The translations under genes and the position numbers were made by a program. This document shows, one piece after another, positions 19,877-28,800 of a stretch of 64,000 nt of DNA; positions within the stretch are counted from its first letter, which is position 1; every line of letters begins with the position of its first letter. Source of the DNA: JBJXHN01 sp046233135 (GTDB lineage Bacteria > Pseudomonadota > Alphaproteobacteria > Rhodospirillales > Rhodospirillaceae). The stretch covers positions 372,001-436,000 of the forward strand of contig JBJXHN010000006.1 in NCBI GenBank assembly GCA_046233135.1. Reading direction: 5' to 3'. The notes under the pieces are model-generated. The model was not told where the DNA came from, made no database searches, and was given only the letters and a program-made list of their open reading frames with translations.

Positions 19877-21075
19877 ACCGCGCCGTCCTTTCGCATGCTG
19901 TCGATGTCGCTCGGGGAATAGCCCAGGTCGGCCAGCAGCCGGTCGGTATCGGCGCCCAGCTCGGGCGGGGGGCCGCTGGGGCCGGGATCGCCGCTGGCCA
20001 GCTTGAAGCCCGGTCGCACCACGAACAGCGGCCGGTCCAGGTAGTCCTGGGGCGGGAAGGTCTTCACCAGATCCCGGGCCTGGACGTGGGGGTGGTCGAG
20101 GATTTCCGGCACCGACAGAACCTCGCCGGCGGGCACGCCTCTGGCGTTCAGCAGGGCCGCCCACTCGTCCGCGCCCTTGCCGGCCAGGCCGGCCGTGACC
20201 TCGGCGTTCAGGGCCGCCCGGTTGCGCTTGCGGTCTTCCCGGTCGGCGAAGCGGGGATCGGTGATCAGATCCGGCCTGCCGATCAGGTGGCACAGGGTTT
20301 CGTATTGTTCCTGCTTGTTGGCGGCGATGTTCAGCAGCCCCTTGCCGGTCTGGAACGAGCCGGAGGGGGCAGAGGTGACGTTGTCGTTGCCCATGGCCCG
20401 GGGAACCGTGCCGGCCAGCAGCCAGTTGGAGACGGCCCAGCCCATGGCCACCAGAGTGCTTTCCAGCATGGAAACGTCGATGAACTCGCCTTCTCCGGTG
20501 CGGCCCTGGCGGACCAGGGCGGCGGTGACGGCGAAGGCCGCGGTGATGCCGCCCATGGTGTCGCAAACCGGATAGCCTACCCGCAGCGGGGTGGTTTCCG
20601 CATCGCCGGTCACGCTCATTACGCCGCTCAGACCCTGGATGATCTGGTCGTAGGCGGGGTTGTTGCGCAGCGGTCCTTCCTGGCCGAAGCCGGAAATGGC
20701 GCAATAGACCAGGCGGGGACGGATAGCTTTCAGGACCTCGTACCCCAGACCCAGGCGCTCCATCACGCCGGGTCGGAAGTTCTCCACCAAAGCATCGGCG
20801 GTTTCCACCAGCTTCAGGAAGGCTTCCCGACCCTTCGGATGCTTCAGGTTCAGGGAAATCGACTCCTTGCCGGCGTTCTGGGCAAGGAAGGAGACCCCCA
20901 TCATCCGCTTGTTCAGCGCCGGGTCGGCCCCCAGCTGACGGGCGAGGTCGCCGGTGCCCGGAACCTCGACCTTGATCACATCCGCCCCGACCTGGGCGAG
21001 CTGGGAACAACAAAACGGACCGGCAAGGACATTGGTAAGGTCGAGAACGCGAACGCCCTCGAGTAGCTGCGTCAT
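19873..21075 (-). CDS. CaiB/BaiF family class III CoA-transferase
   Basis: 400 residues from the ATG at 21075, with GAGG 6 bases upstream. LLEGVRVLDLTNVLAGPFCC and the catalytic-Asp motif LRVGYPVCD (Asp172) are intact, as is AYDQIIQGLSGVM. It is a paralogue of the transferase at 11600 but belongs to a different operon, directly coupled to the citryl-CoA-lyase-like gene. It probably transfers CoA onto the imported acid, from a donor such as acetyl- or succinyl-CoA (inference). It is transcribed away from the IclR regulator across 250 bp that contain inverted repeats. Confidence 0.92.
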   Translation of the reverse strand: MTQLLEGVRVLDLTNVLAGPFCCSQLAQVGADVIKVEVPGTGDLARQLGADPALNKRMMGVSFLAQNAGKESISLNLKHPKGREAFLKLVETADALVENFRPGVMERLGLGYEVLKAIRPRLVYCAISGFGQEGPLRNNPAYDQIIQGLSGVMSVTGDAETTPLRVGYPVCDTMGGITAAFAVTAALVRQGRTGEGEFIDVSMLESTLVAMGWAVSNWLLAGTVPRAMGNDNVTSAPSGSFQTGKGLLNIAANKQEQYETLCHLIGRPDLITDPRFADREDRKRNRAALNAEVTAGLAGKGADEWAALLNARGVPAGEVLSVPEILDHPHVQARDLVKTFPPQDYLDRPLFVVRPGFKLASGDPGPSGPPPELGADTDRLLADLGYSPSDIDSMRKDGAV

Positions 21076-21252
21076 CGCAACCTCTACTGGTAAAGTAAGC
21101 AAAACAGTGCTGTGGTCCCGGTTGCGAAAAGGCGACCGGTCTGACGATCCGGCCGGAGCCGGACTGGAGGGTAGTCCCATGAGAAAAGGCGATTTGATCG
21201 CTCAATTTTTCGTCATCTCTTCTCGCAGACCGCAGCGCCCCTGTCAAGGAAA

Positions 21253-21291
21253 GTTCTGGTGTGGGAACCGCTGTTCTGTTAGATGGAACAG
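21253..21291. promoter_or_regulatory. Paired GTTC/GAAC inverted repeats, putative IclR operator
   Basis: Two inverted repeats lie side by side between the CoA-transferase and iclR genes: GTTC-N8-GAAC at 21253-21268 and CTGTTC-N9-GAACAG at 21271-21291, their left arms 20 bp (about two helical turns) apart. IclR-family dimers bind short palindromes, often in pairs, in divergent promoters. The second site ends 36 bp before the iclR start codon, consistent with autoregulation. Assignment is by position and symmetry only. Confidence 0.5.
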
Positions 21292-21327
21292 TGATGGGTG
21301 AGGTGCCGGGATCACAGGGGGCAGGGC

Positions 21328-22014
21328 ATGTCGGAAGATACGAACCGGGTCGAGGCCGTGGAACGGGCCTTGAAGATTCTCGACGCCTTTCGAGAGGGGG
21401 ACGCGACCCTGTCGCTGGCCGAGCTGGCGGCACGCACGGGGCTCTACAAAAGCACCATTCTGCGGTCTTGCGGGTCGTTACAGCGCTATGGCTATCTGCG
21501 GCGGACGGCGGATCGCCGCTTCCAGCTGGGTCCCAGTCTGTGGCGCCTGGGGTCGCTTTACCGGCAATCCTTTGACCTGGGGGAATTCATCCGACCCGAA
21601 TTGACCGTTCTGGTGGACAAAACGCAGGAGACCGCATCGTTCTATGTGCGGGAAGGTGACCAGCGCGTTTGCCTATATCGCTGCAACTCGCCGCGCCCGG
21701 TGCGTCACCATCTGGACGAGGGGGCAGCTATGCCCTTGGACCGCGGGGCGGCGGGACGGGTGCTGCTGGCCTGCGACGGGGCGGCGGGAGAACCCTATGC
21801 CTCCATCCGGGCCGAAGGCTGGTACGGATCCCGGGGGGAACGTGACCCGGACGTGGCGGCCATTGCCGTGCCGGTGCTGGATCGTCAGGGCGTGGTGCGC
21901 GGGGTGCTGGCCATTTCGGCGTTGATCACCCGATTCGGTGAGGCGGCGAGCATGGAGGCCCTGGAACATCTGAGGGCGAGTGCCGAGCGATTGCGCGCAC
22001 TTCTTCCGATATGA
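21328..22014 (+). CDS. IclR family transcriptional regulator
   Basis: 228 residues from the ATG at 21328 (MSEDTNRVEAVERALK). The N-terminal winged helix-turn-helix covers residues ~8-70 (LSLAELAARTGLYKSTILR), followed by the IclR effector domain (residues ~75-225: QETASFYVREGDQRVCLYR, and GRVLLACDG). The family senses small organic acids and often controls a divergent catabolic operon. Here the divergent operon encodes the CoA-transferase, the lyase-like enzyme and probably the Tct transporter, so the effector is probably the imported acid or its CoA ester. Confidence 0.92.
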   Translation: MSEDTNRVEAVERALKILDAFREGDATLSLAELAARTGLYKSTILRSCGSLQRYGYLRRTADRRFQLGPSLWRLGSLYRQSFDLGEFIRPELTVLVDKTQETASFYVREGDQRVCLYRCNSPRPVRHHLDEGAAMPLDRGAAGRVLLACDGAAGEPYASIRAEGWYGSRGERDPDVAAIAVPVLDRQGVVRGVLAISALITRFGEAASMEALEHLRASAERLRALLPI

Positions 22015-22199
22015 CAGCGAAGGGTTGTGAGTCGATCCGGTGGCGGACATATGGCATACTATTGGATGTTGGCGGGTCGTTTCGGGGGCGTTTCGCAGTG
22101 CAGCTTTGCATTTAGACTCACTATTGGCCTAACGCACTGAAGTTATTACCGTCTAAGCTTGGGTGGTCCGGGGACCCCCGGGGCGGGAAGGAATGGACG

Positions 22200-23642
22200 A
22201 TGAATGGGAAGGGAGCACAGGGGGTGACGCGGCTGTTGATGGTCGAGGACAGTCCCTCCAACGCACAGCTCTACGCCGCTTTCCTGACCCAGGCCGGGCA
22301 TCGGGTGGATGTGGTCGAGTCCGGGGAGCAGGCAATGGCGTCCCTGAAGGAAGCGCCGGCGGATCTGATGATCCTTGATCTGGGGCTTCCTGATATGGAC
22401 GGTCTGGAGTTGCTGCGCCGCCTGGGCGGTCCGCGTCAGGCGCCGCCGACCATCGTGCTGACCGGCAGCGGGTCCGTCCGCCGCGCGGTGGAGGCGATGC
22501 GCGAAGGGGCTATCGATTTCCTGGTCAAGCCCTGCGCCGGCGACAAGCTGCGTCAGGCGGTCGTCGATGCGCTGGCCCGCCGCCAGCCCAGCGAAACCGG
22601 CTTGCCGTCCGCGCCGGCGGCAGAGCCGGGGCGGGATCGTCCGAAAACGCGCACCAAGCGCGGCCCGTCCGGCTTTCTGGGCGAATCGCCGGCGATGTCC
22701 AACGTGTTCGGCCTGATCGAAGCCGGTGCCGCCTCGACGGCCAGTGTGTTCATCACCGGCGAGACCGGCACGGGCAAGGAATTGTGCGCCAGTGCCATCC
22801 ATAACCTCAGCGATCGCCGGAACGGCCCCTTCATCGCCCTGAATTGCGGGGCGATCCCCCGGGAGCTGATGGAAAGCGAGATCTTCGGCCATCGCAAGGG
22901 CGCATTCACCGGCGCCGTGACTGACCGCGAGGGTGCTGCCAGCCAGGCCGACGGCGGCACGCTGTTCCTGGACGAATTGTGCGAGATGGAATTGGATCTG
23001 CAGGTCAAGCTGCTGCGTTTCATCCAGTCTGGCGTCTATCGCCGTATCGGCGACGTGCAGGAGCGTCAGGCGGATATCCGCTTCGTCTGTGCCACCAACC
23101 GCGACCCTCTGGAAGAGGTGAAGGCGGGGCGGTTCCGCGAGGATCTTTACTACCGGCTGCACGTGCTGCCGATCAACATGCCGCCCCTGCGTCAGCGGGG
23201 GGCGGACATCGCCCTGCTGGCGCGCCGGTTCCTGTCGGATTTTTCCAGCCTGGAACGCAAGGGTCTGGTGGACTTCACGCCCGATGCCATGGCGCGCATC
23301 CTGGCCTATTCCTGGCCCGGCAATGTACGCCAGCTGGAAAACATCATCCGGACCATCGTCGTGCTGAACGACGGGACCCTGGTGGACAAGGATATGTTGC
23401 CACCGCCGCTGAACAACATGACCGCATCGGTGCAGTCGGAGGGGGGGGAGGATGGCGGAGCCGGTGTTGGGATGCCGCTGGACGACGTTCTGGTGCGTCC
23501 GCTGGCGGAACTGGAAATGATGGCTATCGATGCGGCAATTCAGAAGTACAGCGGCAACGTCAGTGCGGCGGCCCGGGCGCTGGATATCTCCACCTCCACC
23601 ATCTACCGCAAGCAGCAGGCCTGGCAGAAGCGGACCGGTTGA
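22200..23642 (+). CDS. Sigma-54-dependent response regulator (NtrC/LuxO type)
   Basis: 480 residues. Receiver domain at 12-125 with the acidic pair Glu16-Asp17 and phospho-acceptor Asp60 (LMILDLGLPDMDG); AAA+ domain at ~150-385 with Walker A GETGTGKE (~187), the sigma-54 contact loop GAFTGA (~235) and Walker B GGTLFLDELCE; Fis-type HTH at ~435-478 (GNVSAAARALDISTSTIYR). It activates RNA polymerase with sigma-54 after phosphorylation. No intact histidine kinase is next to it; the sensor at 25824 is degenerate, so the partner kinase lies elsewhere. The start is supported by GGAAGG upstream; a GTG at 22224 is possible. Confidence 0.93.
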   Translation: MNGKGAQGVTRLLMVEDSPSNAQLYAAFLTQAGHRVDVVESGEQAMASLKEAPADLMILDLGLPDMDGLELLRRLGGPRQAPPTIVLTGSGSVRRAVEAMREGAIDFLVKPCAGDKLRQAVVDALARRQPSETGLPSAPAAEPGRDRPKTRTKRGPSGFLGESPAMSNVFGLIEAGAASTASVFITGETGTGKELCASAIHNLSDRRNGPFIALNCGAIPRELMESEIFGHRKGAFTGAVTDREGAASQADGGTLFLDELCEMELDLQVKLLRFIQSGVYRRIGDVQERQADIRFVCATNRDPLEEVKAGRFREDLYYRLHVLPINMPPLRQRGADIALLARRFLSDFSSLERKGLVDFTPDAMARILAYSWPGNVRQLENIIRTIVVLNDGTLVDKDMLPPPLNNMTASVQSEGGEDGGAGVGMPLDDVLVRPLAELEMMAIDAAIQKYSGNVSAAARALDISTSTIYRKQQAWQKRTG

Positions 23643-23813
23643 CCATCTGGCCATCTGGTGAACCGGACGGTGACCCGGTCTGGGGTAACACCGTAAAACC
23701 CTGAGGGAAAGGCTATATTTCGTCGTGCGGGCGGGGTACAGTCGCCTCGGTCGGGTTTTGTACCCGGCATTTCGACGATTCCTTCCGCTGTTGTCGCCAG
23801 AAGGGCGTTGCCG

Positions 23814-24743
23814 ATGACCATCTACCTGCCCATTGCCGAGATGTCGGTGAATGTCTTCGTCCTGCTCGGCCTCGGGGCGCTGGTGGGGATGCTGTCGGGG
23901 ATCTTCGGGGTGGGGGGCGGCTTTCTGATGACGCCGCTGCTGCTGTTCATCGGTATTCCCCCGGCCGTCGCCGTGGCCACCCAGGCCAATCAGATCGTCG
24001 GTCTTTCCATTTCGGGCGTGCTCGGCCACTGGCGGCGGGGCAATGTGGACGTGCGCATGGGCCTCGTGCTGATGGCCGGCGGATTGGTGGGGTCGGTCAT
24101 CGGGGTGGCCCTGTTCCGGCTGCTGCGCTCCCTGGGTCAGGTGGATCTGGCGGTTTCCCTCAGTTACGTGGTCTTCCTGGGGCTGATCGGCGGATTGATG
24201 TTCGTCGAAAGTCTGTCGACGATTTTCCGCAACCGCCGGCGCAAGGGCGGGTCGACCGCCCGGGGGCCGGGGCGGCACGGCTGGATGCACCGCCTGCCGT
24301 TCAAGATCCGCTTCTACAAATCCAAGCTTTATATCAGTGCCCTGATGCCGTTGGCGGTGGGCCTGATGGTGGGGCTTTTGTCGGCGATCATGGGGGTCGG
24401 AGGCGGCTTCGTCATGGTGCCGGCGATGATCTACCTTCTGGGCATGCCGACCCAGGTGGTGGTGGGCACCAGCCTGTTCCAGATCATCTTCGTGGCCGCC
24501 AACACCACCTTCCTGCAGGCCATGGTCAACCACTCGGTGGATGTGGTGCTGGCCCTGCTGCTGATGGTGGGCGGGGTGATCGGCGCTCAGCTGGGGGTGA
24601 TGATGGGGCGGAACCTGAAAGGGGAGCAACTGCGGATTATGCTGGCGGCGATCGTCCTGCTGGTCTGCGGCAAGCTGGCCTGGGATCTGGTCGCCACTCC
24701 CAGCGACCTTTATTCCATCGTCCAGCTGCCCGTCGAGGGGTAG
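23814..24743 (+). CDS. TauE/SafE family permease (sulfite/organosulfonate exporter family)
   Basis: 309 residues with about eight hydrophobic segments in two related halves, each opening with the family motif: GMLSGIFGVGGGFLMTPLL and GLLSAIMGVGGGFVMVPAM. Between them is a basic cytosolic loop (FRNRRRKGGS). The family exports or takes up small anions such as sulfite, sulfoacetate or taurine-derived compounds. The ATG at 23814 is preferred over a TTG 6 bases upstream because of spacing from AAGGG. It follows the response regulator by 170 bp on the same strand; joint regulation is possible but unproven. Confidence 0.9.
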   Translation: MTIYLPIAEMSVNVFVLLGLGALVGMLSGIFGVGGGFLMTPLLLFIGIPPAVAVATQANQIVGLSISGVLGHWRRGNVDVRMGLVLMAGGLVGSVIGVALFRLLRSLGQVDLAVSLSYVVFLGLIGGLMFVESLSTIFRNRRRKGGSTARGPGRHGWMHRLPFKIRFYKSKLYISALMPLAVGLMVGLLSAIMGVGGGFVMVPAMIYLLGMPTQVVVGTSLFQIIFVAANTTFLQAMVNHSVDVVLALLLMVGGVIGAQLGVMMGRNLKGEQLRIMLAAIVLLVCGKLAWDLVATPSDLYSIVQLPVEG

Positions 24744-24763
24744 GTCCGGCGTGGGCGCCAGAC

Positions 24764-25544
24764 TCATTCTTCCGGGGAAAGACTGAACCAGCGTTCGAGA
24801 ACGGCCTTTTCTCGCCCGTCCTGCCGGATGCGCTCCAGGGCGGTTTGCCAGCGGGCGACCAGCGCCGGATCGGTCTCGGGCGAAAAGGCCAAGTAGAGGT
24901 CCACCGTATTGAAGGTCAGAACGGGCATCACATTCAAGGTGGTCAGCCCGCTGTCGCCCAACGCGTTGTTGACGATCAGATTGGTGCCAGCCAACAGCTC
25001 GATACGGTCGCTTTCCGGCATTTTCCATAGGTTTTCGGGGGAGGGCGCTACCACCAGATTGGTGAAGCCCCGCCGCCGCAGGGCTGCTTCGCGGGCATCG
25101 CCGATATAGACGCCGATGCTCCTGGCGGCGCGCGCGTCGTCCAGAGAGGTTAGCGACCGGGGCGGGCCGTTGCGGCGGGCATAAATGACCATTGGATGGT
25201 GAAAATCGGCTCGACCCACTGGAACAACCCCTACCGCTCCGGGGTGCGGGTCGTGGGGAAGACGGCGGCCGGAGCGGCTTCCTGCGCCATCTCGAGCGCC
25301 CGCTTCCAGGGCAGAATGGAGATGCCGTAGGGATCCCCGGCCTCATCGCCAATTGCCGCAACCAGATCCGCCATAAAGCCTTTGGGCTGGCCATCCTTCA
25401 GGAATTGCCCGGGCTCGGCACGTTCTGTCAGCAGGGTAACCGGGGCGTCGCCTGCCCAAGCTTGCATCGCCGCAGGGACGGAAAAAGCCCCAGGCAAACG
25501 GCGAGAAAAGCTCTTGGGAGGATCCCCGTCAGGACCCTGTTCAT
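24764..25544 (-). pseudogene. Periplasmic solute-binding protein (family 3-like), multiply disrupted
   Basis: The coding trace begins at the ATG at 25544 with a signal-peptide-like stretch (MNRVLTGILPRAFLAVCLGLF), then changes frame near the T-run at ~25480-25486 into APVTLLTERAEPGQFL and GFMADLVAAIGDEAG. It hits an in-frame TAG at 25231-25233 and continues in that frame as GLFQWVEPI. It shifts again near 25205 into HHPMVIYARRNG, and ends at 24764 with VARWQTALERIRQDGR. Joined, the pieces make a ~250-residue binding protein of the amino-acid-binding type. Three independent lesions argue for a true pseudogene rather than sequencing error. Confidence 0.75.
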
Positions 25545-25823
25545 GCGTCCATCACGTTCCGAATGCCACCCGGAATTCCCCCTGGAAACGGGTGTCATTG
25601 CGATTTGGATATGAGTATTTCATGCGGGCTGGAAGTCCGCTAGAGATATATGGGCATTGCAGAAAAGGAGGGGGCAGAGTCTGATTTGCCGGCCATTTAA
25701 CGGGGGAATATGGATCGAGATTAGAGGATTCCCTTGGAAGTGCTTGAATCGCTGTAGAAAATCTTGCATACCATATCCCTGGAAAGAATTGCGAAACAGG
25801 CGAGCGACGGGGCGGCAGGCGGC

Positions 25824-28800
25824 ATGATTCCGATCCTCAAGGCGGCCAGCAGGAAAGGGCGTGGCGCCCGTGGCCAGGCTGGCGGCAACGCCGGCGGCGA
25901 AGACGACAGCTTTTCTCCGGAAGAGGCCGAGGAAATGCGTGCCGCGCTCCGCAAAACCCTGGGGGCGGACGGCGAGGATACGGCCGGCGCCGGGGATACC
26001 GTTCAGGCTGATGACACGGCGACCTTAGAGGAGGGGGACGGAGAGGACGTCGCCGAACGGCCGCGCCCGGCGGCCATTCTGCCCCCTCTCCCTGAACGCC
26101 CCCGTCCGCCCGGTCCTCCTCCGGCTACTCCAGCCCCTGAGCCGGCATCCGACCCGTCCGCTTCGCAGGTTTCCGATCCCGCCGGGGACGATCTGGCCGC
26201 CGATCTGGCGCCCGAGCCGGAGGCCGCGCCCACCGGCGCCGTGGCCGCAGCGGCAGAGCGCATGCGGGTGTCCGTCGGTGCTGACGGGGAAGACGTGGAT
26301 GACGGCCTGGAAGCCCTGGATGATCCGGACGACCACAAGCCCCGCCGCCGGCCGCGCCAGCGTCTGGTGAATCCCCGGGATCCTGCCGTGCGGCGGGCCA
26401 GGGCGGAAGCGGCCCGCGCTTCGCTGGGCGGGCCGGCAGGCCGCTCCTCCCTGTCGGACGGGGAGGACGAGAGGCGGGACTTGTCGCCCGCCAACGGGTC
26501 CCTGCTCGGTCTGCTGGACGAGGGCACGGGACTGCGTCGTCGCGACCCGGCGTCGGATCGGATTGATCCTCGGGAGCAGGAAAGCGCGCCGGACGGCGAA
26601 GAGGCGGCCGATGGCCTGCGCCGCGTGCTGGGCGTCGAACCTGAAGAAGAGGGCGCAGCCCGGAGCAATGTGCCCAGCGATCCCAACTTCGCCTGGCTGG
26701 CCGGGGTGTCGGAGGAAGATGCTGCGGCCAGGGATGCGGCCATGGCGCGGGGCCGGAAGCGGCCTCAGGCGACAGTGGCGTCGGGTGGGAACGCCTTGAC
26801 GCCCGACCCGGATTTCGATCCCGATGTGGAACTGTCGGGGGACGGAGCCTCCGCTCCGGCACCCAAGCCCGCTTCCGGCCCCAAGTCCGATGTGGCCTCG
26901 GCCTCCGGGCGTGCGGACAGGAAGACGCTGGATGTGTTTGCCGGTGACGACGCAGACGCAGAGCTGCCGGCGGACGGGGCGATGGCGGCCCTGCCGGACC
27001 TGGAGGATCTGATCGACCGCAATGTGCCGGGCAAGGCAAAGGTGTCATCCCGGGCAGAGGGTACGTCTCGGACACAGTCTCCGACGCACCACCATCCGGT
27101 GGATCACCTGACGGCTTTTGGCAGCCGGGTGGCGGATGCCAACGATGACGCGGCGGCGCCCCCCCACGGCGGTGCGGTGGCGCTGGATGACCTGCGATCC
27201 GTTCTGGCCGGAGAAACGGACGAAGAGCCCTCTTCGACGCCGGAACCCCTTGCGGCCCCCCGGCGGGATCATGCGGGATCAAGCCGGCTGGAAAGGGACC
27301 TTGATGAACCGGACGCGGACCCCCAGGGGCTGGCCGCCGCCGCGGCTCTGGCCCGCCCGGAACCACCCGGTGCGCTGCATGGCTGGCCGGTCGGGCTGCG
27401 GCTGGGGCTGATGGTTCTGCTCGGCCTGTTGGCGATCGGTGCGGTGACGGCCATGGCGATCCGTGGCGGGCGGGCTGGAGACGTGGCGCGCGAGCATCTG
27501 GTTCAGGCGGAGGCGGCACAGTCCCTGGTGCCCGTGGTGCGGGCCGGGGTCGATGGAGCCTCTGCCGCGGTTGAGGCAGGCGATCCCGACGGGGCGGTGA
27601 CCGCCCTGGATCAGGCGGGGGAAGCGGCCGGACGGCTGGATATGGCGATGGCCGATGCGGGTATCGAAACCCGGACCGGCGACTTGAACGGACATCTGGA
27701 AGATGCCGGGGCAGCTCTTGTGACCCTGCGGGAAGAGCGGGCGCGCCTCGACGGCCCCGATGGAGCGTTGGGCAGGCTGGAAGATGCCAACAAGGCTTTT
27801 GACGATGCCCTGGAATCCCTGCCGTTCGCCGGCACGCTGGCAGCGCGGGGGCAGCGGGTGATCGCGACGGCCCGGGGGTATATGGCCGATGGTCAAAGCG
27901 GCTGGCTGGACGAGCACCGCCTGGCCGTCGGAGCCTTCAGGCGCACTCTGAGTGCCTCGGCCCTGGATGGGGAAATGGAACGGACTCTCGGGCGCCTGTC
28001 GGAAGCGCAGGCGGCGAGCCTGGCCGCGCTGGAGGACCGCCGTGCCGAGTTGGGAGATGTGCGCCTGATCGCCGGGGATACCCTGGGGTTGCTGGGGCGG
28101 GATCTGGACCGGGTGACCAGTGCGTTGTCCACCGCCCTGCCGGAATTGACCGCCCGGGCGGAGACGGCGCGCATGGACGATCTGCGCCGGCTGGTGATGG
28201 TCGCGGGAGGGGTGGCACTGGCGTATGTGCTGCTGTGCTGGATGCTGGCGCGGACCGTGACCGGGCCGCTGCGGCGTCTGGTCGAGGCCACGTCGGGCCT
28301 GTCCATCGATGCCGCGCCGCCGCTGCTCCCCGGGGTGACGCGCAAGGATGGCTTCGGGTCCCTGGCCCGGTCCATGCAGGACTTCCGATTGACGGTGGAC
28401 GAGCAGGCGGAATTCGTCGGCCATCAGGCCCAGGCGGCCAAGGCCTATCTGGCGGCGGTTCTGGAAGGCTCCCCCGAAGCCCTTGTGACCATCGACGAGC
28501 GCGGCACCATCGTCGGCTTCAATCCGGCGGCCGAGGACATGTTCGGCTATGCGGCCAAGACCGCGACGGGCCGGTCCGTGGCCATGCTGATGCCCGGCGG
28601 GCGAGAGGCGGATCAGGACCGGGGGCTGCCCTGGTTCCGGCCGCAGGATGCGGACGAGACGGTCAATCCTGTGCGCCGGGTGCAGGCGCAGCGGGCCGAT
28701 GGCGGCATCTTCTCTGCCGAACTGACGGTGCAGGAAGTGGAGCGGGCGCAGGGGGGGGTGCTGTTCGCCATGTTCCTGCGTGACCTGACCGACCTGGAAA

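Noticed and set aside
19877..21433. 804-codon fused frame joining sequence upstream of the lyase-like gene
   Set aside because: The upstream part is an out-of-frame reading of the CoA-transferase gene; the lyase-like protein starts at 19876.
22040..22075. Sigma-54 promoter upstream of the response regulator
   Set aside because: TGGCAT followed by TTGG is seen, but the spacing between the GG and the GC element is one base short of the required distance and the GC is missing.
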